Shown: piece by piece, positions 16,534-24,662 of the stretch
Position numbering within the stretch: the stretch's first letter is position 1
How the letters are laid out: the number at the start of each line of letters is the position of its first letter
Origin: an uncultured Lachnobacterium sp.
Lineage (GTDB): Bacteria > Bacillota > Clostridia > Lachnospirales > Lachnospiraceae
Reading direction: 5' to 3'
DNA length: 33,557 bases
Assembly (NCBI GenBank): GCA_937889225.1
Contig: CALAST010000026.1
Location: 1-33,557 of the forward strand
The notes under the pieces: generated by a model
Database searches by the model: none
What the model was told of the DNA's origin: nothing
What the model saw: the letters and a program-made list of their open reading frames with translations, nothing else
Position numbers and translations under genes: made by a program

Positions 16534-16536
16534 GAG

Positions 16537-16570
16537 AAGAAGTGGGATTTTTGAATTCCACTTCTTTTTA
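16537..16570 (+). terminator. Second tandem terminator after fba
   Basis: AAGAAGTGG (16537-16545) pairs with CCACTTCTT (16558-16566), followed by TTTA. The pair of terminators ensures full termination after a strongly expressed gene. Confidence 0.75.
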
Positions 16571-16572
16571 TG

Positions 16573-16615
16573 TTAGATGAGCAAGTCATAAAACGGTTGC
16601 CCATATCTGCTTGAC
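16573..16615 (+). repeat. Dispersed intergenic hairpin element, copy E (degraded)
   Basis: GATGAGCAAGTCATAAAACG and CATATCTGCTTGAC match the core and the right hairpin arm of the repeat family, but the left arm is lost (ACGGTTG). It lies directly after the tandem fba terminators and upstream of the glnN promoter. Confidence 0.6.
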
Positions 16616-16915
16616 TATATAGATTGTCATGATATGAGAAACCTATAATCTTTTTCTTTACTAATGGAAGAAAATAGAGTATATTATTTTAAGTGAAATT
16701 ATAAGTATATAGACTGTTTTTTGACATATATATTAGAAAAACTTATATATAAACAAAGAGGTAAAAAAGTTACTTATTATTTATGAAATAAGCAAATCAA
16801 GTTGTAATTAAGAGTAGATATTATGGTTTATGATATGTTGTGAGAGAAATTGTCATATATATCTTTATGTACATAATAAAAAGGAATATTTATAGTAGTC
16901 AACAGGAGGAACTTT
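16616..16915 (+). other. glnN upstream region and long leader
   Basis: This 300-nt gene-free stretch is very AT-rich. It contains the glnN promoter at 16721-16749 and then a leader of about 160 nt. I see no clear terminator, riboswitch or paired-hairpin antitermination motif in the leader, apart from a short CTTATT/AATAAG stem near 16772-16792. Confidence 0.4.
16721..16749 (+). promoter_or_regulatory. Promoter of glnN
   Basis: A perfect TTGACA at 16721-16726 and TATATA at 16744-16749 are separated by 17 nt. The predicted start near 16756 gives a leader of about 160 nt. Confidence 0.65.
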
Positions 16916-19039
16916 ATGAGTGAAATAAAAAAATATAATGTAGCAGAAATATTTGGAGAAAATGTGTTTAACGACTCTGTTATGCAGGCGAGACTTCCGA
17001 AAAAGGTATACCACAAACTTCACCAGGTAATTGAGGCAGGAGGAGAGCTTGATATTGAAACTGCGGATGTCATTGCTCACGAAATGAAAGAATGGGCGAT
17101 TGAAAAAGGTGCAACGCATTATACCCATTGGTTTCAGCCGCTTACAGGTGTAACAGCAGAAAAACATGACTCTTTTATTTCTTCCCCAATGGAAAATGGA
17201 AAAGTATTGATGAGTTTTTCAGGAAAAGAATTAATTAAGGGCGAGTCAGATGCATCTTCTTTCCCGTCAGGAGGGCTTCGTGCTACATTTGAAGCAAGAG
17301 GCTATACTGCATGGGATTGTACTTCACCGGCATTTGTACGTCAGGATGCGGGCGGAGCAACACTTTGTATTCCAACAGCGTTTTGTTCTTATACAGGAGA
17401 AGCCTTAGACCAAAAAACACCGCTTCTTCGTTCTATGGAAGCTATTAATGAACAGTCGTTACGACTTCTTCGTTTATTTGGCAATACGACATCCAAAAAA
17501 GTAACACCTTCCGTTGGACCGGAACAGGAATATTTCCTTGTTGATAGAGAAAAGTATTTAAAGAGAAAAGATTTGGTATTTACCGGCAGAACCCTTTTTG
17601 GTGCAATGCCACCAAAAGGACAGGAAATGGATGACCATTATTTTGGTTCTATTCGTGACCGTATCGCATCTTATATGAAAGATGTGGATGTAGAATTGTG
17701 GAAATTGGGCGTAACAGCAAAAACAGAGCACAATGAAGCAGCTCCGGCACAGCATGAGTTAGCCCCGATTTATGCAGAATGTAATGTAGCGGTTGACCAT
17801 AATCAGCTTGTAATGGAAATGTTAAAGAAAGTTGCAGGTCGTCATGGATTGCAATGTCTGCTTCACGAAAAGCCATTTGCGGGCGTAAATGGTTCAGGTA
17901 AGCACAATAACTGGTCTTTGACAACAGATGATGGAATTAACTTGTTAAACCCTGGTAAAAAGCCGCATGAAAATACACAGTTTCTGTTGGTTTTGGCTTG
18001 TATTTTAAAAGCCGTAGATAAGCATGCAGGACTGCTTCGAGCATCTGCGGCAGATGTTGGAAATGACCATCGTCTTGGGGCAAATGAAGCACCACCGGCG
18101 ATTATTTCCGTGTATTTAGGAGAGCAATTAGAAGATGTATTGGCACAGTATATTGCCACAGGTACTGCAACGCATAGTATCAAAGGAAAACGCCTTTCTA
18201 CAGGGGTAAAGACATTGCCGGATTTCCGTAAGGATGCGGCAGACCGAAATCGTACTTCACCATTTGCGTTTACCGGAAATAAATTTGAATTTCGTATGGT
18301 AGGTTCGCAGGATTCTGTAGCACAGTCCAATGTTGTTTTGAATACCATTGTAGCCGAAGCTTTTTCCGAAGCATGTGAAGTATTGGAACAGGCAGACGAT
18401 TTTGAAACAGCTGTGCAAAACCTTATCAAGGAATATGCAGCTGAACATGAACGCATTATTTTTAATGGTGATGGATATTCGAATGAATGGGTAGAAGAAG
18501 CAGCAGAACGTGGACTTCCAAACTTAAAATGTATGGTAGATGCGATTCCGGCATATATTGCACCGGACTCTATTGAAGTATTTGAGAAATTCAATGTATT
18601 TAATCGAAATGAATTGGAATCTCGTGTGGAAATTGAGTATGAAATCTATGCAAAGACATTGAATATCGAAGCGAGAGCTATGATTGATATAGCTACAAAA
18701 CAGATTATTCCGGCAGTTATTCGATATGCTACTGTTTTAGCAAATTCCTATAATGCTGTAAAAATGGCATGTCCGGATATACCTGTAAATGTGCAGGCAG
18801 AGCTGTTAAAAGAAACTTCCATGCTTTTGGCAGAGACAAAAGCGGCTCTTCATAAGCTGCAAGAGGTAACCGAAATTGCATTTAAAATGGAACGAGGAGA
18901 AAGACAGGCACATTATTATAAAGACGAAGTCTGCGTAGCAATGCAAGCACTTCGTTCACCGGTTGATAAGCTGGAAATGCTTGTAGATAAGGAAATGTGG
19001 CCAATGCCATCTTATGGAGATTTGATTTTTGAAGTGTAA
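16916..19039 (+). CDS. glnN: Type III glutamine synthetase
   Basis: This 707-residue enzyme forms glutamine from glutamate, ammonia and ATP. Its length and motifs mark GSIII (GlnN), not the 440-470-residue GSI. Diagnostic segments are GLRATFEARGYTAWD (120-134), GPEQEYF (201-207), KTEHNEAAPAQHEL (269-282), AGVNGSGKHNNWS (322-334) and NKFEFRMVGS. ATG 16916 follows AGGAGGA. It is monocistronic, with its own promoter, and ends in a hairpin shared with the convergent PBP gene. No GlnR or ANTAR regulator gene is adjacent. Confidence 0.97.
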   Translation: MSEIKKYNVAEIFGENVFNDSVMQARLPKKVYHKLHQVIEAGGELDIETADVIAHEMKEWAIEKGATHYTHWFQPLTGVTAEKHDSFISSPMENGKVLMSFSGKELIKGESDASSFPSGGLRATFEARGYTAWDCTSPAFVRQDAGGATLCIPTAFCSYTGEALDQKTPLLRSMEAINEQSLRLLRLFGNTTSKKVTPSVGPEQEYFLVDREKYLKRKDLVFTGRTLFGAMPPKGQEMDDHYFGSIRDRIASYMKDVDVELWKLGVTAKTEHNEAAPAQHELAPIYAECNVAVDHNQLVMEMLKKVAGRHGLQCLLHEKPFAGVNGSGKHNNWSLTTDDGINLLNPGKKPHENTQFLLVLACILKAVDKHAGLLRASAADVGNDHRLGANEAPPAIISVYLGEQLEDVLAQYIATGTATHSIKGKRLSTGVKTLPDFRKDAADRNRTSPFAFTGNKFEFRMVGSQDSVAQSNVVLNTIVAEAFSEACEVLEQADDFETAVQNLIKEYAAEHERIIFNGDGYSNEWVEEAAERGLPNLKCMVDAIPAYIAPDSIEVFEKFNVFNRNELESRVEIEYEIYAKTLNIEARAMIDIATKQIIPAVIRYATVLANSYNAVKMACPDIPVNVQAELLKETSMLLAETKAALHKLQEVTEIAFKMERGERQAHYYKDEVCVAMQALRSPVDKLEMLVDKEMWPMPSYGDLIFEV

Positions 19040-19047
19040 GAAGAATT

Positions 19048-19105
19048 AAAAATCCCTTACTCACCATCAGGTGCTTTATGCACTTGAAGTTGGTAAGGGA
19101 TTTTT
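19048..19105. terminator. Bidirectional terminator between glnN and the PBP gene
   Basis: AAAAATCCCTTAC (19048-19060) pairs perfectly with GTAAGGGATTTTT (19093-19105). An inner CAGGTGC/GCACTTG hairpin fills the loop. The A-run and T-run stem ends serve both convergent genes; the PBP stop codon lies 2 bases beyond the hairpin. Confidence 0.9.
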
Positions 19106-19106
19106 A

Positions 19107-21914
19107 TTATTCAAAACCACCGAGAATATCAAGGATATTTGTTGGATTTATTGTGGAATTATCCGGTGGAGTATTGCCGGAGGAATCATTATTAGAATCC
19201 TGCCCGTTATTTCCACTATTTCCACCATTGCCGTTTGTTTGACCACCGGAGGAATTATTATTGGAATCCTGCCCGTTGTTTCCAGCATTTCCAACGTTGC
19301 CGTTTGTCTGACCACCAGAAGAATTATTATTTGGATTTGATGGATTGCCGCCATTTGGTTCAACCGGAGTTACCGGAACTTCAGGAACCTCTGGAATTAC
19401 AACCGGAACATGGGTACAAATCGTGTTAATAAACGCATCAGTAGCCATGTATTGTTTGTCAACTGTATTCGGGTCACCACCGTAAAGGAATACTTTTTGT
19501 ACTACACTTTCGGCAGGACAGTTTGCGTTGGCAACCATGCCTGTTTCTTCACAGATATTTAATGTGATGTGGTTTGAACACGTTTCATTAGGAAGTGTGC
19601 CTACTGCAAAATATTCAGAATAAACAGTAGAGCCGCCTTGTGCATGAGAGCAGGTATCTGCTAACGGTTTTAAACCGGATTTTGCACAGACGCTTGTACT
19701 CGTAATGCCTTCCGGACGAGTAAAGTCTTTATAATCTAAGTCTGCGTGGATTCGTTTCATAACCTCACGGTAGATGTTTTTGGTATAAGTGGTGTTAGCA
19801 CTGGTCTGTTTTGAGTTATCATCATAACCGCCCCAGATAACACATGTGTAATAAGGGGTGTAGCCTGCAAACAGGGAGTCACGGTTAGAAGTGGTTGTAC
19901 CGGATTTTCCCGCCTGAGCCATAGAGCCGCCAAAATATGCTCTTGTACCTGTACCGGATGTCATAACGTCTTTCATAGCATCTGTTAAAAGCCATGCAGT
20001 TGTTTCTTTGATAACCTGGTGACGTTCTTTTGTCTGCGTGTTATCCAAAAGAACATTGCCGTCATGGTCATAAACGATAGTATAGAAACTTGGTTCGATA
20101 TATTCACCGCTGTTTGCAATGGCAGCATATGCAGCAGTCAGTTCCAGATTCGTTACACCGTTTGTAAGACCACCAAGAGCAAGACTTAAGTTGACATCGG
20201 ATTCGGATAAGGTAGTAAAGCCAAAGTCTAAGGCATATTCATAACCTGTGCTTGCACCAATCTGATCTAAGGTTTTTACTGTGGTAATATTATACGAATT
20301 TGTAATTGCCTTACGTAAGGTAGTAAAGCCATGGTATTTTCCATCAGCATTACGATAATTCTTTCCGCTTGCAGAGAATGCAGCATCATCCTGTACACTT
20401 GCAAGTGTAAATTCACCGGTATCTAAAGCAGCAGCATAACATCCAATGATTTTAAAAGTAGAGCCAGGCTGTCTGCAAGTATCGGTTGCACGATTCCAAG
20501 TACGGTTTCCTGCTTTTTCACCACGCCCGCCAACTAACGCTTTTACTTGACCGGTATACTGGTCAATAACTGTTAAAGCAACCTGTGGCTGAAGGGTAAT
20601 ATAAATGGATTCGGAATTTTCCACAAGCGTATCGCCTTCTTCTAAAACATCCTGTTCATATTTGGCAATCGCTTCATAACATTCTGCTTCTGTAGCGTAG
20701 TTAATGTCGAAATCTTCATTGCCGGTTACCTTCTTATAATAAGAAAGCATCGTCTGATGGCTGTAGTTTTTCGTTGTGCCATCTGCTTTTTTCACTTGGA
20801 AAGACAAGTTAAAAGAATATTGTACTTTTGTAGGATAGTTGGAGGTGTCATTGGCCTCCTCATCTGCAATTGCCTGCATGTTTAAATCTTGTGTGGAAAG
20901 GATAGTAAGACCACCTTGATAAATAGCTTTATAGGCATCTGTTTCCGTATAGCCTTTATCTTCAATTAAATCGTTTAAAACATCTTCAATTAAAGCGTCC
21001 ACAAAATAAGAGTTAACGGATGAAGCTGTTTCTACATTATAAGAAGCAATTCTTTCGTATACGTTGTCAGCCATAGCTTCGTCATACTCTGCTTGTGTAA
21101 TATATTCCTGCTCTAACATATCATCCAATACTTTTTCACGTCGTTCGGCATTTTTTTCAGGAAAACGGATTGGATTATAACCATATGGGTTTTTGGTAAT
21201 GCCGGCAATAACTGCGGATTCGGAAAGTGTTAATTCAGAAACATCTTTTCCAAAGTATTTATTAGAAGCAGCCTGTACACCTAAGGTATTAGAACCTAAG
21301 TTAATGGTGTTTAGATAGTTTTCCAAAATCCAGTCTTTATCCTGTACTTGTTCTTCCAGTTTAATAGCAAGATATTGTTCTTGAATTTTACGTTGCAGTT
21401 TTTCAATAAAAGTAGTTTCACCTGTCCAGGTAGTAAGTACGTTATTTTTGATTAACTGCTGTGTAATGGTACTTGCTCCCTGATTAAATTCCCCTTGAGA
21501 AAGACCTACGAAAAAGGCACGGACGATACCTTGCGGGTCAATTCCGTTGTGTTCGTAGAAACGAGAATCTTCTACGGCAATGAATGCCTGTTGCATATGC
21601 AATGGAATTTCATCAATTGTAACATAGACACGGTTTGCTCCTTCTCCCACGAGAGTAGCTATTTCCTGACCATCAGCAGAAAGAACTGAGGTAGAGAAGC
21701 CTGTCGGAACAACATCAATTTTTGAAATGTCAGGAGCGGAATCAACGATTCCCTTTGCTATACCAAGACCTGCTGCACCAACGATAACGACAATTACCGC
21801 TATCAGTATTAAAACGGTCTTGAAAGAAGTAAATACAACCTTATTTTTAATTTTGGTTGATTTGGCATCTTTTTTGTTGATGCGTTTTTTAGTTGAACTT
21901 TTGTTATAATTCAT
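19107..21914 (-). CDS. Class A penicillin-binding protein (PBP1A-type)
   Basis: A 935-residue bifunctional peptidoglycan synthase. A lysine-rich cytosolic tail (1-28) and one membrane helix (about 30-55) anchor it. The GT51 glycosyltransferase domain has EDSRFYEHNGID (E115 catalytic) and GASTITQQLIKN (147-157). The transpeptidase domain has the nucleophile in GSTFK (S485), SYN at 540-542 and KSGTT at 670-674. After about residue 835 come a Pro/Val linker and a low-complexity Asn/Gly/Ser tail with two 23-residue repeats (862-907). The start follows a perfect AGGAGG on the minus strand. It has no operon partner. Confidence 0.97.
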   Translation of the reverse strand: MNYNKSSTKKRINKKDAKSTKIKNKVVFTSFKTVLILIAVIVVIVGAAGLGIAKGIVDSAPDISKIDVVPTGFSTSVLSADGQEIATLVGEGANRVYVTIDEIPLHMQQAFIAVEDSRFYEHNGIDPQGIVRAFFVGLSQGEFNQGASTITQQLIKNNVLTTWTGETTFIEKLQRKIQEQYLAIKLEEQVQDKDWILENYLNTINLGSNTLGVQAASNKYFGKDVSELTLSESAVIAGITKNPYGYNPIRFPEKNAERREKVLDDMLEQEYITQAEYDEAMADNVYERIASYNVETASSVNSYFVDALIEDVLNDLIEDKGYTETDAYKAIYQGGLTILSTQDLNMQAIADEEANDTSNYPTKVQYSFNLSFQVKKADGTTKNYSHQTMLSYYKKVTGNEDFDINYATEAECYEAIAKYEQDVLEEGDTLVENSESIYITLQPQVALTVIDQYTGQVKALVGGRGEKAGNRTWNRATDTCRQPGSTFKIIGCYAAALDTGEFTLASVQDDAAFSASGKNYRNADGKYHGFTTLRKAITNSYNITTVKTLDQIGASTGYEYALDFGFTTLSESDVNLSLALGGLTNGVTNLELTAAYAAIANSGEYIEPSFYTIVYDHDGNVLLDNTQTKERHQVIKETTAWLLTDAMKDVMTSGTGTRAYFGGSMAQAGKSGTTTSNRDSLFAGYTPYYTCVIWGGYDDNSKQTSANTTYTKNIYREVMKRIHADLDYKDFTRPEGITSTSVCAKSGLKPLADTCSHAQGGSTVYSEYFAVGTLPNETCSNHITLNICEETGMVANANCPAESVVQKVFLYGGDPNTVDKQYMATDAFINTICTHVPVVIPEVPEVPVTPVEPNGGNPSNPNNNSSGGQTNGNVGNAGNNGQDSNNNSSGGQTNGNGGNSGNNGQDSNNDSSGNTPPDNSTINPTNILDILGGFE
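19194..19331 (-). repeat. Two tandem 69-bp repeats in the PBP C-terminal tail
   Basis: Residues 862-884 and 885-907 repeat NNNSSGGQTNGN(V/G)GN(A/S)GNNGQDS in-frame, with two amino-acid differences, followed by a partial third unit NNDSSGN. The DNA units are 19263-19331 and 19194-19262. Length in whole codons suggests expansion by slippage or unequal recombination without frame loss. Confidence 0.9.
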
Positions 21915-21931
21915 ATTTTGCCTCCTAAGAA

Positions 21932-21970
21932 GAATTATAATCTGCTGGTTCCATAGTTACTCATTATTAT
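21932..21970 (-). repeat. Possible degraded copy of the dispersed element, minus strand
   Basis: On the minus strand ATGAGTAACTATGGAACCAG is followed by CAGATTATAATTC. This resembles copy G (ATGAGCAAGTGGAAAGCAGA) with small gaps. No hairpin is kept. It sits 18 nt upstream of the PBP start in the sense direction. Chance similarity in AT-rich DNA is possible. Confidence 0.35.
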
Positions 21971-21974
21971 AACA
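21966..21974 (-). promoter_or_regulatory. Extended -10 upstream of the PBP gene
   Basis: On the minus strand TGTTATAAT is a TGn-extended consensus -10. The -35 region is weak. The predicted start near 21958 gives a leader of about 45 nt. Confidence 0.45.
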
Positions 21975-22001
21975 AAAAACAAGCATAATAGGAAGAAAAA
22001 A

Positions 22002-22031
22002 TTGAAAATATGTAGGGAAGTATGATATGAT
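22002..22031 (+). promoter_or_regulatory. Candidate promoter upstream of the YigZ-family gene
   Basis: TTGAAA at 22002-22007 and TATGAT at 22026-22031 are separated by 18 nt. Transcription would start near 22038 and read through the hairpin at 22091-22126. Confidence 0.45.
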
Positions 22032-22090
22032 AGTGTTATTACGTGTGAATCAATGTCATTAACTTAACAAATTACTATGTCTAATTTGCA

Positions 22091-22126
22091 CAAAAGAGAA
22101 CACTTCATGAATGGTGTTTTCTTTTG
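22091..22126 (+). other. Leader hairpin, possible attenuator
   Basis: CAAAAGAGAACAC (22091-22103) pairs with GTGTTTTCTTTTG (22114-22126), giving 13 pairs with one G-U wobble around a 10-nt loop that itself contains TTCATGAA. The right arm is a T-rich tract, so the lower stem could act as the U-tract of a weak terminator in the leader. It ends 40 nt before the YigZ-family start. Confidence 0.45.
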
Positions 22127-22165
22127 AAAAAATAAGTTTTGGTAGTATGAATTTTGGAGAATAAA

Positions 22166-22828
22166 ATGGAACAGGAAAAAAATATTACGTATAAAGCCGT
22201 ATATAGTGGCGGACAAGGAGAAATTGTAGAAAAGAAGTCGCGTTTTATTGCAACGGTAAAGTCGGTGGAAACAGAAGAAGAAGCAGTCGCTTTTATTAAT
22301 GAAATGAAAAAGAAATATTGGGATGCAAGACACAATTGCTCTGCATTTGTGATTGGAAGCAGACAAGAATTGACACGATGCTCCGACGATGGAGAACCTG
22401 CACAAACAGCAGGAAGACCAATGCTTGATGTGTTGTTAAAAGAAGGTGTTACAAATGTTGCGGTTGTCGTTACTCGTTATTTTGGAGGCGTGCTTTTAGG
22501 AACAGGCGGATTAGTACGTGCGTACCAAAAAGCCACGCAAGAAGGACTTGCAAATTCTGTTATTATAGAAAAACAAGAAGGATTTCTTCTATATGTAAGA
22601 ACAGATTATACAGGACTGGGAAAATTGCAGTATCTTTTTGCACAGAAAGAAATTTCCATTTTAGAGAATGAATATGGTGCAGATGTTGTAATGAATGTTT
22701 TAGTTCCCACTTTGCGAAAAAAGGAAATAGAAAAAGCCATAACAGAACAGACAAGTGGAACTGCTGTTTTAGAATGGGGAGATAGAGTGATTTTTGCATT
22801 TGTGGATAAAAATGTAGAGTTATTTTAA
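22166..22828 (+). CDS. yigZ: YigZ/IMPACT family protein
   Basis: A 220-residue cytosolic protein of the YigZ/IMPACT (UPF0029) family, whose eukaryotic members affect Gcn2 signalling; the bacterial role is unclear. The N-terminal domain has DDGEPAQTAG (74-83) and TRYFGG-x-LLGTGGLVRAY (103-120). The C-terminal DUF1949-type domain covers about 136-205. ATG 22166 follows TGGAGA with 6-nt spacing; an in-frame TTG at 22154 is inside the ribosome site and is rejected. Length is slightly above the E. coli protein (about 205). It is probably a single-gene transcript ahead of tRNA-Gln. Confidence 0.93.
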   Translation: MEQEKNITYKAVYSGGQGEIVEKKSRFIATVKSVETEEEAVAFINEMKKKYWDARHNCSAFVIGSRQELTRCSDDGEPAQTAGRPMLDVLLKEGVTNVAVVVTRYFGGVLLGTGGLVRAYQKATQEGLANSVIIEKQEGFLLYVRTDYTGLGKLQYLFAQKEISILENEYGADVVMNVLVPTLRKKEIEKAITEQTSGTAVLEWGDRVIFAFVDKNVELF

Positions 22829-22906
22829 GGAAAAAGAGAAAATAGCGGCGTAGATGTTGCAGTTTTTTGATTAAAATAAAAAATTGAAATTTTTTGAAAA
22901 AAAGTG

Positions 22907-22935
22907 TTGACAGAATAGTGGGTTGTATGTATAAT
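22907..22935 (+). promoter_or_regulatory. Promoter of tRNA-Gln
   Basis: Perfect consensus TTGACA (22907-22912) and TATAAT (22930-22935) with a 17-nt spacer. The predicted start is near 22942, about 14 nt before the mature tRNA. Confidence 0.92.
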
Positions 22936-22955
22936 AACATTTGTCGACAGGACAT

Positions 22956-23027
22956 TGGCCCATCGCCAAACGGTAAGGCAACGGACTCTGACTCCGTCAT
23001 CTCAAGGTTCGAATCCTTGTGGGCCAG
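22956..23027 (+). tRNA. tRNA-Gln (anticodon CTG)
   Basis: The acceptor arm TGGCCCA pairs with TGGGCCA and the discriminator is G. The anticodon stem ACGGA/TCCGT encloses the loop CTCTGAC, giving anticodon CTG. The T arm has GGTTCGAATCC. The tRNA is 72 nt with no encoded CCA. It has its own strong promoter and terminator, so it is transcribed as a single gene. Confidence 0.96.
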
Positions 23028-23030
23028 CTC

Positions 23031-23062
23031 ACCCGATAGAGAAATCTATCGGGTGTTTTTTT
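23031..23062 (+). terminator. Intrinsic terminator of tRNA-Gln
   Basis: ACCCGATAG (23031-23039) pairs perfectly with CTATCGGGT (23046-23054) around AGAAAT, followed by GTTTTTTT. Confidence 0.95.
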
Positions 23063-23106
23063 ATTTAAGCATTGATTTTACTCCTTTTAAGATACCAAAT
23101 AAATAG

Positions 23107-23135
23107 TTGAAGAACGCAAAAACGTACGCTATAAT
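23107..23135 (+). promoter_or_regulatory. Promoter of the toxin-antitoxin pair
   Basis: TTGAAG (23107-23112) and TATAAT (23130-23135) with a 17-nt spacer. AACGTACGCT just before the -10 contains the short palindrome CGTACG, a possible operator half for autoregulation by the antitoxin-toxin complex. Confidence 0.7.
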
Positions 23136-23157
23136 AAAGTCGAGAGGAGATGATATT

Positions 23158-23412
23158 ATGAGATCGATTAGTATTACAAAAGCAAGAGCTAATTTATATC
23201 AAACAGTAGCGGATGTTAATGAGTATTCACAACCAATAACAATTACAAATAATAGAGGAAAAAATGCGGTTCTGATTTCAGAAGATGATTGGAATGCAAT
23301 TCAAGAAACGTTATATCTTAATTCTATTCCCGGAATGACAGAGAGTATTCTTAACGCAGGAAAAGAACCTTTGGAAGAATGTACAACGTATAATCCGGAT
23401 GAGGAATGGTAA
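23158..23412 (+). CDS. yefM: YefM/Phd-family antitoxin
   Basis: An 84-residue antitoxin of the Phd/YefM type. The N-terminal half, MRSISITKARANLYQ with ITITNNRGKNAVLISEDDW at about 29-47, forms the DNA-binding and dimerisation fold that represses the operon. The acidic C-terminal part (EEC..YNPDEEW) would wrap and neutralise the toxin. ATG 23158 follows GAGAGGAGAT. The toxin gene starts 1 nt after its stop and uses GAGGAA within the antitoxin's last codons as its ribosome site, so the two are translationally coupled. Confidence 0.93.
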   Translation: MRSISITKARANLYQTVADVNEYSQPITITNNRGKNAVLISEDDWNAIQETLYLNSIPGMTESILNAGKEPLEECTTYNPDEEW

Positions 23413-23413
23413 A

Positions 23414-23710
23414 ATGTATTTAATTAAATTTAGTAAAATGGCTGAGAAGGATAAAAAATTGTTAAAGGGAGCAGCTCTTGAACGGAAAGCAAAAGATTTG
23501 TTAAATATTATAGCTGTTAATCCATTTCAAAATCCACCACCATATGAAGGATTAGTTGGAAATTTAAGTGGTTATTATTCCAGAAGAATTAATTTACAAC
23601 ATAGATTGGTCTATGCGGTTTATGAGGGAACTACTATAGAAAATGAAATGGAATATGAGGGAATAGTAAAAATTTCCCGTATGTGGACACATTATGATAA
23701 AGTGAGATAA
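23414..23710 (+). CDS. yoeB: Txe/YoeB-family ribosome-dependent mRNA interferase
   Basis: A 98-residue toxin of the RelE-fold Txe/YoeB family, which cleaves mRNA in the ribosomal A site. The core YEGLVGNLSGYYSRRINLQH and the C-terminal RMWTHYDKV are characteristic. E45, R64, H93 and Y94 line up with the catalytic set of E. coli YoeB. It is about 14 residues longer than YoeB because of an insert, YEGTTIENEMEYEG (70-83), between the last two strands. The start is fixed by GAGGAA at 9-nt spacing. All expected active-site residues are present, so it looks functional. Confidence 0.93.
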   Translation: MYLIKFSKMAEKDKKLLKGAALERKAKDLLNIIAVNPFQNPPPYEGLVGNLSGYYSRRINLQHRLVYAVYEGTTIENEMEYEGIVKISRMWTHYDKVR

Positions 23711-23789
23711 GAGAAAAGGTAGTAAATTACAAAAGAATGGTCTATAATTAAAATAGTAGTGATTTTTAACAAAAAGAAAGAGGATAAAA

Positions 23790-24623
23790 ATGAAATTAGG
23801 TGAATATCAAGAACTTTATTATGTAAAAAAAGTAGATTTTGGGATTTATCTTTCTGAAAGCATGGATGGGGAAGAACGTGTGCTTTTGCCGGCAAGACAA
23901 GTTCCGAGTGGGATTTCCGTAGGAGAAAAAGTGAAAGTTTTCCTATATAAAGACTCAAAAGACCGTTTGATTGCAACAACCAATGAGCCAAAACTGACAT
24001 TAGGCGAATATACGGTTCTTAAAGTAAAAGAAGTTGGAAAAATCGGTGCTTTTTTGGATTGGGGATTAGAAAAAGACCTGTTTCTTCCATTTAAACAAAT
24101 GACACAGAGAGTGGAAGCCAAAGATGAGATATTAGTTACTTTATATATTGATAAAAGCAATAGGCTTTGTGCAAGCATGAAAGGTCTTTATGATTTGCTT
24201 TCAAAGAAATCTCCATATAAGAAAGATGATATGGTAACAGGGCGTGTTTACGAGTTTAGTGGAAATTTTGGAACATTCGTGGCAGTAGATGATAAATATT
24301 CTGCCCGTATTCCAAAACATGAAGATAATAGCTATCTTCGTATTGGTGATGTGATTGAAGCAAAAGTTACTGCCGTAAAACAGGATGGCAAATTGGATTT
24401 GACAATTCGAGAAAAAGCACATATCCAGATGGATGCAGATGCGGAAAAGATTTTAGAGCTTTTAGATTCCTATGCAGGCGTGCTTCCTTTTTCCGAAAAA
24501 GCAAGTCCGGAAGTAATCAAAAGAGAAACCGGTCTCAGTAAAAATGCGTTCAAGCGTGCCATAGGGCATTTGTATAAGGAAAGAAAGATAGATTTAACAG
24601 ACGGAAAAATTCGTCTTATATAG
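23790..24623 (+). CDS. cvfB: CvfB-family S1 RNA-binding protein
   Basis: A 277-residue RNA-binding protein of the CvfB/YitL family. Three S1-like beta-barrels lie at about 1-65, 70-135 and 145-208 (for example GKIGAFLDWGLEKDLFLPF and NFGTFVAVDDKYSARIP). A winged-helix domain follows at about 215-277 (ETGLSKNAFKRAIGHLYKER). In Staphylococcus CvfB affects virulence gene expression; the general role is binding of single-stranded RNA. ATG 23790 follows AGAGGA. It lies 79 nt after the toxin gene, with a TATAAT at 23743-23748 that may be its own -10. Confidence 0.92.
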   Translation: MKLGEYQELYYVKKVDFGIYLSESMDGEERVLLPARQVPSGISVGEKVKVFLYKDSKDRLIATTNEPKLTLGEYTVLKVKEVGKIGAFLDWGLEKDLFLPFKQMTQRVEAKDEILVTLYIDKSNRLCASMKGLYDLLSKKSPYKKDDMVTGRVYEFSGNFGTFVAVDDKYSARIPKHEDNSYLRIGDVIEAKVTAVKQDGKLDLTIREKAHIQMDADAEKILELLDSYAGVLPFSEKASPEVIKRETGLSKNAFKRAIGHLYKERKIDLTDGKIRLI

Positions 24624-24634
24624 AGGTATTGAAA

Positions 24635-24662
24635 AAAGTAGTGAATGCGAATTTCAATAAAT
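24635..24662 (+). repeat. Possible degraded copy of the dispersed element, copy J
   Basis: AAGTAGTGAATGCGAATTTC closely resembles AAGTAGCGAATGCGGATTGC of copy D. The right hairpin arm is lost. It begins 12 nt after the cvfB stop, in the sense direction. Confidence 0.45.

Noticed and set aside
16750..16915. Riboswitch or ANTAR-type antitermination leader for glnN
   Set aside because: The long leader is suggestive, but I find no paired hexaloop hairpins and no terminator stem.
17863..18594. 243-codon open frame antisense to glnN
   Set aside because: It lies fully inside a well-supported GSIII gene; its residue pattern mirrors the codon structure of glnN and no ribosome site or promoter is present.
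22894..23106. 70-codon open frame across tRNA-Gln
   Set aside because: It covers the tRNA promoter, the tRNA and its terminator, and has no ribosome site.
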